DNA of 64,000 bases from Alphaproteobacteria bacterium (GCA_030426905.1 JAUHXQ010000002.1:248001-312000), one strand, 5' to 3'; positions 32,084-42,290 are shown, counted from the first letter of the stretch. Notes: generated by a model not told the origin, from the sequence alone. Program-made: numbers and translations.

Positions 32084-35000
32084 TTATTTATTAGATAAAA
32101 TTTCTAACCAAAAAATAGTCAATATTTCAGGAATTACAAATGAAAGTTGCGCATATTTGCTAGAAAAAGTTACATCACTTATTGACCAAGATATTGTGTT
32201 TGTTGCTAATGACAATATTGCAGCTCAGCATTTAGCAGATAATTTACGTGCTTTAATTGATAAAAATATTCATTGTTTTCTCGAATGGGATACACAAGCA
32301 TATGATTTAGTATCGCCTTCTAAAATCATTCTCGAAGAACGTGTCGCTACCTTATCACGTCTCTCCTCGCAGAAAATAAGATCAAATATTGTTATCACTA
32401 CAATTAATGCAATATTACAAAAAATTATTAGTAAACAAGAATTGCAAGAATTTATTTTTAAAATCAAGGTTAGTGACACTATTAAACGCGATATTTTTAT
32501 ACAATCGCTAGTAAATTCTGGTTATAGAAGAGAGTCTTCAGCTAATGAAGGCGGAGAATTTGCAGTAAGAGGCAGCATAATTGACATATTAGTTAGCGGC
32601 CAGAATCAAGGATATAGAATAGATTTTTTTGGTAATCAAGTGGATACAATTAAAACATTTGATATCTCATCTCAGTTAACAGAAAAAAACTTAGAAGAAA
32701 TAATTATAATACCGGCCAGTGAGTTAATCATCTCTAATGATTCCATTAGCAAATTTGAACAGTATTTAATTAGCAACCATGGGATGAAAGCCTTAGATTC
32801 ACAGATGCTAACCAGCTTAAAAGCAGGTATCAAACCGAATGGAATAGAAACATGGCATAGTATTTTTTATAGTGAAGTTAGCAATATTCTTGATTACCTT
32901 AATCATCCAACAGTCATCACTGATAATTTTTCTCTTAAGCATGTAGAAGAAATTTGGTCTAAAAATGAAGATATATACCAAAATAGATTAGATGAAGCAG
33001 CATTAAATAAACAGATCGATTTACCCTTACCACCTAAAAAGTTATTTTTCACACCAGAAGAAGTAAATAATCTTGTCTCTGCTAATCAATTAATCTCATG
33101 TGATATTTCTAGTACAAAAAGTGATTTTCATTTTGATATCAAGTTACTTCCTGATTTTAAGATACAAGCACAATTAAAGAAACTTTCAATTTTTTTAGAA
33201 ATAAAACACTTCATCAATCTTCAGCTACAAGAAGATCGTAGTGTAATTATTTCGTGTTTTAGCGAAGGGAGTAGAGACAGAGTAGGAAAAATACTCACAG
33301 AGCATAAAATTGCTATTACCAAAACAACAAACTGGCCTAAGCATAATAAAAAAACACAAACATATTTAGTAATATCAAGTTTCTCAAAAGGATTTATCTG
33401 CCCAGAATACACACTTATTACTGAACAAGATATCTTTGGTGAAAAACTTGTAAGCACAAAATTACAACAAAAAACAGTAACATTAAACACCCTAATAAAC
33501 GAAGCGCAAAATTTTACTCAAGGTGAATTAGTAGTACATAAAGAATATGGTATCGGAAAATTCGAAGGACTAGAAACAATAGAGTTATCTGAAACAAAAC
33601 ATGACTGTATTAAAATAATTTATGCAGATAACGATAAGTTATTTCTACCTGTAGAAAATATCGAATTAATTAGTAAATACGGTAGTGCTAATCAAGATGC
33701 AAAACTAGATAAATTAGGTAGTGCAGCTTGGCAAACCAGAAAAGCAAAAATAAAAAAACGTATCAAGGAATCAGCTGAATATTTGTTGAGTATTGCTGCG
33801 AAACGTGCTCTTCATAAAGCAACGGTAATTGAACCAGCTCCTGGTTTGTACGATGAATTTTGCGCTACATTCCCTTATGTAGAAACCGAAGATCAAATAC
33901 GTGCCATTAACGAAGTAAAAAACGATTTAGCACAAGAAAAACCAATGGACAGACTAATATGTGGTGATATTGGCTTTGGTAAAACTGAGGTTGCATTAAG
34001 AGCAGCCTTCATGACTATTAAATCACATAATCACACTCCTTTAAAAAGAAAAAAACAAGTAGCGTTAATTTGTCCCACTACTATTTTAGCACGCCAGCAT
34101 TTTAGTGTTTTTAATGCTAGATTTAAGCAGTTTGATATTAAAATTGCTCACCTATCTAGATTAGTGGCTACTGGCGAAAGAAATAAAATCATTAAAGATA
34201 TCAATGAGAATAAAGTAGATGTAATTATAGGAACTCATGCATTATTAAATAATAAAATTAATTTTGACAATCTCGCTTTACTTATCATTGATGAAGAGCA
34301 GCATTTCGGTGTTTTACAAAAAGAAAAACTTAAAAAAATTAAAAAGAATGTTCATATATTAAGTATGTCAGCTACCCCCCTACCCCGTACATTACAAATG
34401 TCTCTAACGGGGATAAAAGATCTCAGCCTCATTGCAACCCCACCTGTTAATAGGTTGGTAACAAAAACAAATATTGTCAATTTTGATCCAAGACTTATCA
34501 GAGAAGCTCTATCAAAAGAACATCTACGTGGAGGCCAAAGCTTTTTTATTTGCCCGCGTATTAGCGATCTATTTGAGGTAGAAATAAAGCTTAAAAAAAT
34601 CATACCAGACTTAAAAATAGCAGTAGCGCATGGAAAATTACAACCCGCAAAAATTGATCAAATAATGAATGATTTTTATGAGGGAAAGTTTGACATTTTA
34701 CTGTCCACCTCAATTATTGAATCTGGGATTGACGTCCCTAAAGCCAATACCATGATAGTATATAAAGCAGAAAAATTTGGTCTAAGTCAGCTATATCAAA
34801 TTCGTGGCCGCATAGGACGAAGCAATCTCAGCTCATATGCATATTTTGTTATCCCCAATAATAAGAAATTATCACCTACAGCCTTAAAAAGGCTAGAAAT
34901 ATTGCAGGCAATAGATCAGCTAGGATCTGGATTTTCCATCGCTTCGCATGACATGGATATTAGAGGATATGGTAATTTAGTTGGGGAAGAACAATCGGGA

Positions 35001-35555
35001 CACATAAAAGAGGTAGGAGTTGAGTTGTACCAAAAAATGTTAGCAGAAGCAGTCAAATCACTGCAATATAAAGATAGCAACAAAGAGATTGATATTAATG
35101 AGGAAGAGGCAGAAGAAGAATGGACTCCACAAATTAATCTAGGAACTTCAATTTTAATTCCCGAAAGTTATATTAGTGATTTTGATATAAGGTTAAGTTT
35201 ATATCAGCGCGCTTCAAAACTAAAAACCGAAACAGCGCTTTTATCTTTTGCAGCTGAAATAGTTGATAGATTTGGACCGCTACCAAATGAAGTAGAAAAT
35301 CTATTAGACGCAATTAAGTTAAAGCAGCTGTGTATAAAATCTAACATTAAGAGAGTTGATGGCGGAGATAAAGGCATCACCTTAGAACTACAAAATATAA
35401 AGTCAGACTTTTCTAATAAATTATTAAAGCTTATTACAACTCACTCTGACCCTATAAAAATTCGCCATGATAATAAAATTTTATTGCAAAAACAAACCAC
35501 AAATGGAGAAGAACGTGTTGCATATGTTAAAAATTTTATCTATAAGATGATATAG
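32067..35555 (+). CDS. mfd: Transcription-repair coupling factor Mfd
   Basis: Mfd removes stalled RNA polymerase from lesions and recruits UvrA. The 1162-aa protein starts with the UvrB-like module (YRRESSANEGGEFAVRGSII), then the RNAP-interaction CarD-like domain (GELVVHKEYGIGKFEGLETI), the RecG-like translocase with Walker A GDIGFGKTEVALRAAF, DEEQHFGV, SATPLPRTLQMSLTG, STSIIESGIDVPKANT and the QIRGRIGRS motif, and ends with the TRCF domain. It overlaps sdhE by 17 bp. Length and order are complete. Confidence 0.97.
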   Translation: MNIQNNYLLDKISNQKIVNISGITNESCAYLLEKVTSLIDQDIVFVANDNIAAQHLADNLRALIDKNIHCFLEWDTQAYDLVSPSKIILEERVATLSRLSSQKIRSNIVITTINAILQKIISKQELQEFIFKIKVSDTIKRDIFIQSLVNSGYRRESSANEGGEFAVRGSIIDILVSGQNQGYRIDFFGNQVDTIKTFDISSQLTEKNLEEIIIIPASELIISNDSISKFEQYLISNHGMKALDSQMLTSLKAGIKPNGIETWHSIFYSEVSNILDYLNHPTVITDNFSLKHVEEIWSKNEDIYQNRLDEAALNKQIDLPLPPKKLFFTPEEVNNLVSANQLISCDISSTKSDFHFDIKLLPDFKIQAQLKKLSIFLEIKHFINLQLQEDRSVIISCFSEGSRDRVGKILTEHKIAITKTTNWPKHNKKTQTYLVISSFSKGFICPEYTLITEQDIFGEKLVSTKLQQKTVTLNTLINEAQNFTQGELVVHKEYGIGKFEGLETIELSETKHDCIKIIYADNDKLFLPVENIELISKYGSANQDAKLDKLGSAAWQTRKAKIKKRIKESAEYLLSIAAKRALHKATVIEPAPGLYDEFCATFPYVETEDQIRAINEVKNDLAQEKPMDRLICGDIGFGKTEVALRAAFMTIKSHNHTPLKRKKQVALICPTTILARQHFSVFNARFKQFDIKIAHLSRLVATGERNKIIKDINENKVDVIIGTHALLNNKINFDNLALLIIDEEQHFGVLQKEKLKKIKKNVHILSMSATPLPRTLQMSLTGIKDLSLIATPPVNRLVTKTNIVNFDPRLIREALSKEHLRGGQSFFICPRISDLFEVEIKLKKIIPDLKIAVAHGKLQPAKIDQIMNDFYEGKFDILLSTSIIESGIDVPKANTMIVYKAEKFGLSQLYQIRGRIGRSNLSSYAYFVIPNNKKLSPTALKRLEILQAIDQLGSGFSIASHDMDIRGYGNLVGEEQSGHIKEVGVELYQKMLAEAVKSLQYKDSNKEIDINEEEAEEEWTPQINLGTSILIPESYISDFDIRLSLYQRASKLKTETALLSFAAEIVDRFGPLPNEVENLLDAIKLKQLCIKSNIKRVDGGDKGITLELQNIKSDFSNKLLKLITTHSDPIKIRHDNKILLQKQTTNGEERVAYVKNFIYKMI

Positions 35556-35625
35556 TTTATTCTCTATAATTTATCTATACTATTATAGAGCAACATTAAA
35601 ATTATTATTTATAGGCGTTACCATT

Positions 35626-35982
35626 ATGAGACTACTAATTACACTATTTTTTCTATTATCACCCCTAAATATTACTAGCGCAGATTTTGTTGGACCTGAC
35701 AAAACTCCTCATTATAACTCAGTTAAGGATGTATTAGATACTCCTGTTGATGATGTAAAAATTGTTTTGCGTGGTAAGATCACTGAAAAAATTGCTCACG
35801 AAAGATACAAATTTTCTGATGATACCGGTACAATCATTGTACAGATAAAAGATAGATTAATGAAAACTATCACTGTAAAACACACTAGTACCATCGAAAT
35901 TTATGGTGAAATCGAAGTAAAATATTCTCCATTAAAAACCGTAGAAGTTGAAGTTGATCTGGTTAGGTTAATTAAACCTTAA
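35626..35982 (+). CDS. YgiW/YdeI-type periplasmic OB-fold protein (BOF family)
   Basis: The protein has a signal peptide (RLLITLFFLLSPLNITSA, residues 2-19) followed by a single OB-fold: TPVDDVKIVLRGKITEKIAHERYKFSDDTGTIIVQIKDR and IEIYGEIEVKYSPLKTVEVEVDLVRLI, typical of YgiW/YdeI (DUF388/NirD) stress-tolerance proteins. At 118 aa it is the usual size. Binding partner is unknown in the family. It is followed 20 bases later by dispersed repeat copy B and by convergent virB6-like. Confidence 0.85.
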   Translation: MRLLITLFFLLSPLNITSADFVGPDKTPHYNSVKDVLDTPVDDVKIVLRGKITEKIAHERYKFSDDTGTIIVQIKDRLMKTITVKHTSTIEIYGEIEVKYSPLKTVEVEVDLVRLIKP

Positions 35983-36002
35983 TTGTACAACATCTATGCA
36001 TT

Positions 36003-36090
36003 TAGTCGACCGTAAAATAGTATTGTATGAAGCAAAAACAAAGGAGATTTTAATAAAAACCCTTTGTATAAATTGCAAGATTTTAAGTGA
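36003..36090 (+). repeat. Dispersed repeat, copy B (convergent intergenic)
   Basis: This copy begins TAGTCGACCGTAAAATAGTA and follows copy A almost base for base for about 88 bases (GCAAAAACAAAGGAGATTTT, TTGTATAAAT). It lies 20 bases after the OB-fold gene stop and ends 8 bases before the virB6-like stop on the other strand. Confidence 0.75.
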
Positions 36091-36097
36091 GACTTAT

Positions 36098-38620
36098 TTA
36101 GGTACTTTTAGTTACTGAAATGCCTTTACGTTTTGGTCCGCCACCACCTCCTACTCCAGAACCACCTCCACCAGGTCCTGCTACTTTTATCCCAGCTCCT
36201 CCACCTCCTGCAGCAGCTTGTTTTGCTTTACTATACCCTCCTCCAGTTGCATAGTCAGCAGCAGCAGAGGCAGCCGTATCAAATACTTGAGTTGCTCCTA
36301 TTGCCTGACCACCAAGATTAGCAGACTGAGCAACATCAGCGGCAAATCTGGCAAGTTGCTGAGCAAAATAATAGAATAAGAACATAAAGAAAGCGGATAA
36401 CATCATCGGTTTAATCATTGCAAATAAATCACCTGCTTTTGAGATTAAGTAAATAGGAAATATGCCTAAAAATGTAGATAGAATCATATTTTCTCCAGGA
36501 CTTGTCATAGCTATTTTATAGCCAAGACTTTGATCGCACCCGTGTTTTATTGCATCTGCTGGCAGCTGATCTTGAAATACCCAATAAGGTTTACCATTGT
36601 TAAGTGTTACTTGAGTAAATGCACCAGACCCCATACATCCTTTATATAGCACCTCATCAATAACTCCGGTCATAATCACAACAAAAGCAATGATTATTGC
36701 TGGTTGCAAAGTATAAGAAATAAGTAGCCTCAACCAAGAATCAAAATATCCTTTGGTTCTTTCAAATAAAGCCATTGGAATAAAGATGGGTCCCATGAAG
36801 ATCATAATTGTTATTGCAATCATGGCAATAATATATAAATGTGCTAAAAATATTGTAATGGAAAGAAGTAGCACGCTAAATATTAGCAAAAATATCAAAA
36901 AGACCCAGTTAAATGAAAAGACTAGAGCCCAAATATAAGAAATTAACCCACCAGTAAATGATCCTACCAAGGGAGTTTCTACCATAGTTTGACCAAGTTT
37001 AGTAGGAATAGCAAATCCCATATAAAACATTAATCTACAATCAAAAGAATCCCATAGAGCTAAAAATGAATAATCTAATCCTATATTAGTATTATTTTGA
37101 TAATCACTGCGATTATATTTGCACAATGCCATAGGTTTGTCTGGATCAACAGTGTCATTGCCAGCAACGATATTAGCAAAATCATGCATTGCTCCTAATG
37201 CACCATCAAAAAGAAGCTCGAGTCCATTTCTTCTGATATCTGCAGCTTCTGCTCCTGCATTTGGATCAGTCACTTTAAAACCTCCTATGACAAAATACGA
37301 CACTAGGCATATCTTGAATATAAATATCCATATATCACTTTTTTTAGGCAACACTCCTAATGCAACTCTAATACCAAATAATATTACATATAAAACCAGT
37401 ATTACTTGCACTACATCACGCATTCTCTCTTGAAATTGTGCAATTGGATTTAAATCACCAATACTGCAATCTCCCCACTTAAAAACCACATAAAGCAGCT
37501 CAGTAACACATTGCATCATACGCGATGTTATTGGCATAAACGATTTTGATGCTAATTTAGTAGAGTCTGAGCAAGAAATATCATGAAGCTTCTGACATTG
37601 AGGCTTGGTACTCATTTTGATTAGCGGTGGAGATCTAAATTTACATCCTAAAGTTACCCATCCAGTATCCATAAGTACTTCTGTGCACGTTCTATCACCA
37701 TCCGTATCTACTGATCGTAGCTGTACTATTCCTGTAATATCTACTCCTCTGTCTGAGTAACCAAGTGCTCCTCCCGTAGACATAACGGGATTATCACAAC
37801 ATGCAGGCATGACTGCTGAGATAAAAGCTCCCCCTGCTGCCCCTAAAGCTGCGCCTAGGGGTGCTGCAGGGCCAGACCAAGCTGATCCTGCCACTGCACC
37901 AGCTGCTGCCATTATTTCTGTTCTAGTTGATTTATCACCATGATATCTTACTGCCATATACTCAGTAGGTATATTGCAACGCATGAGAGGACAATAAACC
38001 TGCTTGCCATCGCGTAGAACAAACTTACCATCCTTATCTATTACAGGTCTATCAAGATTTGGTACTCCATTACAAGGATTATTTGTTACATTAGTTGAAA
38101 ACCAATTTGGGCTAAGTAGAACATCGTTTACATCTCTTCCTCTTAGCAAATTGCGCAAACAATAATTATGTGAATTAAAATCTTTTGTAAGACAATTACT
38201 AAGAAAATCAGTTGTGATTATCCCTCCCTCTAATAAAACATCTCCAGGAACAAAACTACAAAAATTATCCATCATCGCTTTACCCACTCCAAAGGTCAGC
38301 ACGGTTGAAATTGCCTGATGAAAAAAATTATTTGTAGATAAACAGCTAGCATTGCTAACTTTACCTCCGCCAGCAGGAATTGCACACTGATCAGACCAAC
38401 CTACCACATAAGGAAATTCCTTTACTGAGCTTCCTGAATTAAAAGTTACATTTTTAGGACAAACATATGAGTTATTCCCTAAATCAATCATCGTGCTTTT
38501 ATTAAGATAATTATCTTCGCATTTCCTTTTGCTGCATTCATGACGGCAAAATGCAGCATCTGATGCCAAAGTCAAAATGTATATTGCTAAGAAGATTATA
38601 GGAATTTTTTTTATTACAGA
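36098..38620 (-). CDS. virB6: VirB6/TrbL-like type IV secretion system inner-membrane protein, about 840 aa
   Basis: Rickettsiales carry several large VirB6-like channel proteins. The ATG at 38620 is preferred because it opens a signal peptide (MSVIKKIPIIFLAIYILTLA); a TTG at 38659 with AAAGG upstream gives 13 more residues. An approximately 380-residue Cys-rich periplasmic domain follows (HECSKRKCEDNY, CPLMRCNIP, CTEVLMDTGWVTLGCKF), with many cysteines likely disulfide-bonded. Then come about seven TM helices (VQVILVLYVILFGIRVALG, WVFLIFLLIFSVLLLSITIF, LLISYTLQPAIIIAFVVIMT) and a Gly-rich basic tail (GGGGSGVGGGGGPKRKG). No virB3/B4 neighbours are seen, so it is an orphan copy in this window. 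Confidence 0.88.
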   Translation of the reverse strand, partial: SVIKKIPIIFLAIYILTLASDAAFCRHECSKRKCEDNYLNKSTMIDLGNNSYVCPKNVTFNSGSSVKEFPYVVGWSDQCAIPAGGGKVSNASCLSTNNFFHQAISTVLTFGVGKAMMDNFCSFVPGDVLLEGGIITTDFLSNCLTKDFNSHNYCLRNLLRGRDVNDVLLSPNWFSTNVTNNPCNGVPNLDRPVIDKDGKFVLRDGKQVYCPLMRCNIPTEYMAVRYHGDKSTRTEIMAAAGAVAGSAWSGPAAPLGAALGAAGGAFISAVMPACCDNPVMSTGGALGYSDRGVDITGIVQLRSVDTDGDRTCTEVLMDTGWVTLGCKFRSPPLIKMSTKPQCQKLHDISCSDSTKLASKSFMPITSRMMQCVTELLYVVFKWGDCSIGDLNPIAQFQERMRDVVQVILVLYVILFGIRVALGVLPKKSDIWIFIFKICLVSYFVIGGFKVTDPNAGAEAADIRRNGLELLFDGALGAMHDFANIVAGNDTVDPDKPMALCKYNRSDYQNNTNIGLDYSFLALWDSFDCRLMFYMGFAIPTKLGQTMVETPLVGSFTGGLISYIWALVFSFNWVFLIFLLIFSVLLLSITIFLAHLYIIAMIAITIMIFMGPIFIPMALFERTKGYFDSWLRLLISYTLQPAIIIAFVVIMTGVIDEVLYKGCMGSGAFTQVTLNNGKPYWVFQDQLPADAIKHGCDQSLGYKIAMTSPGENMILSTFLGIFPIYLISKAGDLFAMIKPMMLSAFFMFLFYYFAQQLARFAADVAQSANLGGQAIGATQVFDTAASAAADYATGGGYSKAKQAAAGGGGAGIKVAGPGGGGSGVGGGGGPKRKGISVTKST

Positions 38621-38702
38621 CATAGACCGTGTGAAATCTCTAATATTTAGATTGTCCAACTTTACCTTTACTATGTCAATAAGAGCCTGGAATATGCACT
38701 AA

Positions 38703-39884
38703 TTAATTAGAGAGGTTTATAGCCTCTAATATAATCACAACACAAAAGAATATTAATGTGATATAAGCAATCAAAGATTTGCAGGAAAGTTTCTGATATA
38801 ACTTATTGATATTAATATATGCACAGGTAGGTATAATGCCCAAAATTATTGCTACAAATATTCCTGCAAAACCTAATATATCAACTAAACCTGCAGGATA
38901 TAAATAAACACCGATAAGAGGTGGTACAAACGATATAAGTAATGCTTTAATATTACCTAACTTGGTTTTAGGCAATTTCAAACCATCCATGATAAAATGG
39001 AACAAAGATGTTGCAACTCCCATCAACGAAGATAATACTGCAAAAATAGCAAAATACTCAGCTAGTTTACTTACTATGCCAATACCTAGCTTACGTTGTA
39101 TCTTTTCAATTAAAATTGTACCTTGATCATCGTGTTTAGCAATGTTAATCAGACCATCTTCTCCGTCAACGCCAACAATACCAAAACCAATAGCGTCCCA
39201 TGCAATATATAGAGTAATAGTAATAATACTTCCTATATAAATACTCTTAGATAACAATTTTAAATCTTTATTAGTATATGAAGATAATGCAGGCACAACA
39301 ATACTGAAGCCAAAAGCAGTTAAAATCATTGGTAAACTAGAAAAAATATTATTGGTACTCCTGAAATCTAAATTACTTATATTTATATCTTGAGCACCGA
39401 GCACAATGATTAAAGCTAATGATAGTAATAACGCGAAAGTAATATATTTATTAAAAACTCCGACAGCTCTAATACCGTAAAATATTAAGGTAGCTGAAAA
39501 TATCGTAAATATAGCATTGTAATAATATGTAGAAATATTGTAGGTCGTTATCTTGTAGAAAAATTTTTTAAACCAAGCAGAACCAACGATAATATACATA
39601 CCTGTAAGTGAGTAGAGCAGCAATAAATAAGTAATCCAGGTAATAATTTTTGCAAATACTCCTAAAGATCTTTCTGCAATAGTAATAAGATCAGAGTCTT
39701 TAGTAAAATGCACTGTTGAGTATAACATATAAAACGCAGCTATTGTCATAAATATACCAGCAATAATTAATATTAATATTGATGGATAAAAGCCAGCAGC
39801 TGGACTAGAAAAAGGCAGAGCTAATATTCCTGTGCCTATAGCAGTACCACAAACTAAAAATGTTGACTTTATTAGTCTTTCCAT
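38703..39884 (-). CDS. Aromatic amino-acid permease, HAAAP family (TyrP/Mtr-like)
   Basis: The 393-aa polytopic protein has about eleven TM helices and opens with the family hallmark STFLVCGTAIGTGILALPFSSPAAGFYPS. Later blocks include PMILTAFGFSIVVPALSSYTNKDLKLLSKSIYIGS and VLSSLMGVATSLFHFIMDGLK, consistent with proton-coupled tryptophan/tyrosine importers of the APC superfamily. It should import aromatic amino acids across the inner membrane; which one cannot be read. It is codirectional with virB6-like, 44 bp upstream. Confidence 0.88.
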   Translation of the reverse strand: MERLIKSTFLVCGTAIGTGILALPFSSPAAGFYPSILILIIAGIFMTIAAFYMLYSTVHFTKDSDLITIAERSLGVFAKIITWITYLLLLYSLTGMYIIVGSAWFKKFFYKITTYNISTYYYNAIFTIFSATLIFYGIRAVGVFNKYITFALLLSLALIIVLGAQDINISNLDFRSTNNIFSSLPMILTAFGFSIVVPALSSYTNKDLKLLSKSIYIGSIITITLYIAWDAIGFGIVGVDGEDGLINIAKHDDQGTILIEKIQRKLGIGIVSKLAEYFAIFAVLSSLMGVATSLFHFIMDGLKLPKTKLGNIKALLISFVPPLIGVYLYPAGLVDILGFAGIFVAIILGIIPTCAYININKLYQKLSCKSLIAYITLIFFCVVIILEAINLSN

Positions 39885-40092
39885 AGCGCTTATAAAATTA
39901 AAGATAACTGAGGTAATTATATTAATATTTTGTTATATCTCAATTACTAAAATAAAATTACATGTTGTAAAATACGTTGAACACTTTCTCTATTAGCATA
40001 TCATTCTTAATTAAAACCACACTATTAATAAATTAATATTTTATTAAAGATTCTTAAGTAAAATTAGAATATAAAACTAAAATATTAATTTT

Positions 40093-40821
40093 ATGGCAGA
40101 AAAAGAGAAAAAGACTAAAGTAATTAAAGAAATACAAAGAATAAAATTTACTAAAGACTTACTAATGGCTTTATCAGAGTATTCTGAAACCCCTAAAGAA
40201 ACTGGAGATATATTAAAGTTGAAAGCAGAAATAGTGAAGTCTTTAAAAAAGCATATAGGAATAGAAAATGTTGACGATGAAAAACTTAATAAAATGATAT
40301 CTAAATTAGAAAAAACAAAAATAAAACCTAGCGTATTAGGTGATTTTAATAAATTTATGAAATCAATGCGTAATATGCAAGGAGACTATTTCGTCAATAT
40401 TGGCAAAAAACTCCAAGAAGGAAATTTAGGAATTTTAGATGGTATAGCAATGATAGTACAAATAGCAGTCGCAATACCAGTTGTTAATTTAACAAGTGTA
40501 ACAGCATCAATATTGCATAATATTATTGAAAATACTATGGATTCAATTGGAGCATTTTTACAACCAGTTGCTCCGCTTGCTCTTTTTCCAAAAGGTTCAA
40601 AAGTTGCAGTTAAAGTTTTGCTGGAACTCAATGAAGAAGCAAAATCGTTAGCCAGCCCATCCAAAAAAAAACCTGAAGAATCACAAGGAATTAGCTTTAA
40701 AGGTGGAAGAGGATGGAGATACGCAAAACATCTGGAGAAAAAACAACAAAGTCATGTAGGCAATTTAGAAGAATCACGTAATCAAGGAACACATAAAACT
40801 GCTACAAGAGGGAAACAATAA
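40093..40821 (+). CDS. Hypothetical protein with central hydrophobic segment and basic tail, 242 aa
   Basis: No family is recognised. Residues 1-110 are charged, helical and Lys-rich (MAEKEKKTKVIKEIQRIKFT). A long hydrophobic segment follows (GILDGIAMIVQIAVAIPVVN and SIGAFLQPVAPLALFPKGS, about residues 115-175). The C-terminal 60 residues are basic and polar (KHLEKKQQSHVGNLEE, ending KTATRGKQ), resembling positively charged C-terminal signals of some T4SS substrates. Secretion is only inferred. Confidence 0.6.
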   Translation: MAEKEKKTKVIKEIQRIKFTKDLLMALSEYSETPKETGDILKLKAEIVKSLKKHIGIENVDDEKLNKMISKLEKTKIKPSVLGDFNKFMKSMRNMQGDYFVNIGKKLQEGNLGILDGIAMIVQIAVAIPVVNLTSVTASILHNIIENTMDSIGAFLQPVAPLALFPKGSKVAVKVLLELNEEAKSLASPSKKKPEESQGISFKGGRGWRYAKHLEKKQQSHVGNLEESRNQGTHKTATRGKQ

Positions 40822-40912
40822 TAGACCATCTGGTAGATTTAATATATACCCCATGGCATTATACAACTATGTTTTGTTGACACAAAGGATGTATAAAAAT
40901 GAGAATTTACTG

Positions 40913-41299
40913 TTAAGAAGACAAACAAGCTACTTGCTGTGGTTCTGGTGATTCTGGAGGTCTTCTATACCTATGTAAATTCAAGAGTTTTTGGTCTAAA
41001 TCTGCTGCTGCTTTCTCGATATCAAATTCCTCTTCACGATTTTTCAAATTCTCATCCGCTTTTATTTTTGTTGATACCAAAACTTCTATTGTCTTTGTAA
41101 TTATTTTTGTAATATTCATAGGCGATGCTGAGTTACCTAGCTTTTTAAGCTTTGTTTTCATTTCATCATCACTTGCTTTACCAGATGTAAGAGGATCTAT
41201 AACCTCGTTGTCAACATATGTTACGAATTTTTCAAACATATCAATTACTTTATCTAGTACAGATATTAATTTGTTTATACTGTTATTTTTTTTAGACAT
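40913..41299 (-). CDS. Small helical hypothetical protein, 128 aa
   Basis: No family is recognised. It is mostly helical with an amphipathic N-terminus (SINKLISVLDKVIDMFEKFV), a middle conserved-looking stretch (SPMNITKIITKTIEVLVSTK) and a Pro-rich end (RRPPESPEPQQVACLSS). A strong Shine-Dalgarno (AGGAGG) is placed close to the ATG. It is convergent with the 242-aa hypothetical. The upstream region contains a long GC-rich palindrome (41366-41402). Function is unknown. Confidence 0.55.
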   Translation of the reverse strand: MSKKNNSINKLISVLDKVIDMFEKFVTYVDNEVIDPLTSGKASDDEMKTKLKKLGNSASPMNITKIITKTIEVLVSTKIKADENLKNREEEFDIEKAAADLDQKLLNLHRYRRPPESPEPQQVACLSS

Positions 41300-41642
41300 A
41301 GACCTCCTATTATATCAATCTTCCTTTTAAGAAATAGATATCTATATAAATTAATAATCATCTGCGTGGAATTTGTGAATATGGGGCCCCATAACCTTCC
41401 ACACTCTACTATTAATAAACTAACAAAATCTTCTATGGAACTACCTATGAGAATATTTTTTCATTTTTTTTGAATTTTTTTTTATAAAGACATCTGCATC
41501 ATTAAAAATTTCTTAGATATCTTTATCAAAAGAGCAAGAAATACCCTAGAATACTTAGTGTTATTTAAGAAATGAGATCAAAGTTCAGCAGCGTAAAATG
41601 ATGCAAAATAGTAATTACCCAGAAATCTAGTATGTTTTTATA
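41300..41642. other. Intergenic stretch with a GC-rich palindrome, no gene seen
   Basis: These 343 bases between two minus-strand genes contain TATGGGGCCCCATA (41380-41393), a perfect 14-bp palindrome, flanked by GTGGAA (41366-41371) and TTCCAC (41397-41402). The rest is poly-T-rich and shows no coding frame. Confidence 0.6.
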
Positions 41643-42290
41643 TTAATTAATTTCCAGTGATTCCATCATTGCTTTAGCAAAAAACCTGATATTTTCTGAG
41701 GAAGAACTATCTTGATATAATTTTTTGAGAGTTACCATTGCCTTATTTTCTTGATGATCTTCTATAAACATTTGTGCAAGTAATAAATTTATAATTCCTG
41801 ACATTGGTTCTGTTGTCTTTGTGTTTTGCAAAATAGCGATAGCAGGCTTCCGCTGCTCGGTGATTTCATACTGCATAGTAAGCTGTGCAATTTTTATTTT
41901 CGTTAAACTTTTTATTTCCGAGTGTTTTGCTTTTTCTACAATTTCAGCTAGCATCTTGATCGCTTCCTGTCTTTTTTCTTGCTGATTTGCTAATTTTTCT
42001 GCTTGCTTAAATATAGCTAGCTCACCATAAATATTATCTTTATTATTTAACAATATAGCTAACATTTTGTTATAGTCTTTACTACCGTCTTCACCATTAA
42101 TTATCTTATGATACTGTGTTGATAAATTTTCTTGAGTAGCAATGTGTTTATGCGAAGTGTAAACATATACTATAGTTGCAATAATTATTGCTAAAGCCAC
42201 TACTAACAAATATTTACCATATTTTTTGATAGTTTTTACTATTGCATCTTGCTTGATTTCTTCTCTAATTTCTTCGATTAAATCTGCCAT
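41643..42290 (-). CDS. Membrane-anchored TPR-like protein (YfgM/DUF2659-like), 215 aa
   Basis: The architecture is a short cytoplasmic N-terminus (MADLIEEIREEIKQDAIVKT), one TM helix (YLLVVALAIIIATIVYVYTS, about residues 28-47), and a periplasmic helical region with TPR-like pairs (YGELAIFKQAEKLANQQEKR, IINLLLAQMFIEDHQENKAM). This resembles YfgM (TPR_21) and the rickettsial DUF2659 proteins. YfgM-type proteins work near the Sec/periplasmic chaperone network. It follows yqgE by 29 bp on the same strand. Family assignment is moderate. Confidence 0.72.
   Translation of the reverse strand: MADLIEEIREEIKQDAIVKTIKKYGKYLLVVALAIIIATIVYVYTSHKHIATQENLSTQYHKIINGEDGSKDYNKMLAILLNNKDNIYGELAIFKQAEKLANQQEKRQEAIKMLAEIVEKAKHSEIKSLTKIKIAQLTMQYEITEQRKPAIAILQNTKTTEPMSGIINLLLAQMFIEDHQENKAMVTLKKLYQDSSSSENIRFFAKAMMESLEIN

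Noticed and set aside
36133-36321. Gln/Leu-rich plus-strand frame opposite the virB6-like 3' end
   Set aside because: It is the antisense of the Gly-rich tail codons and has no start signal or conservation cue.
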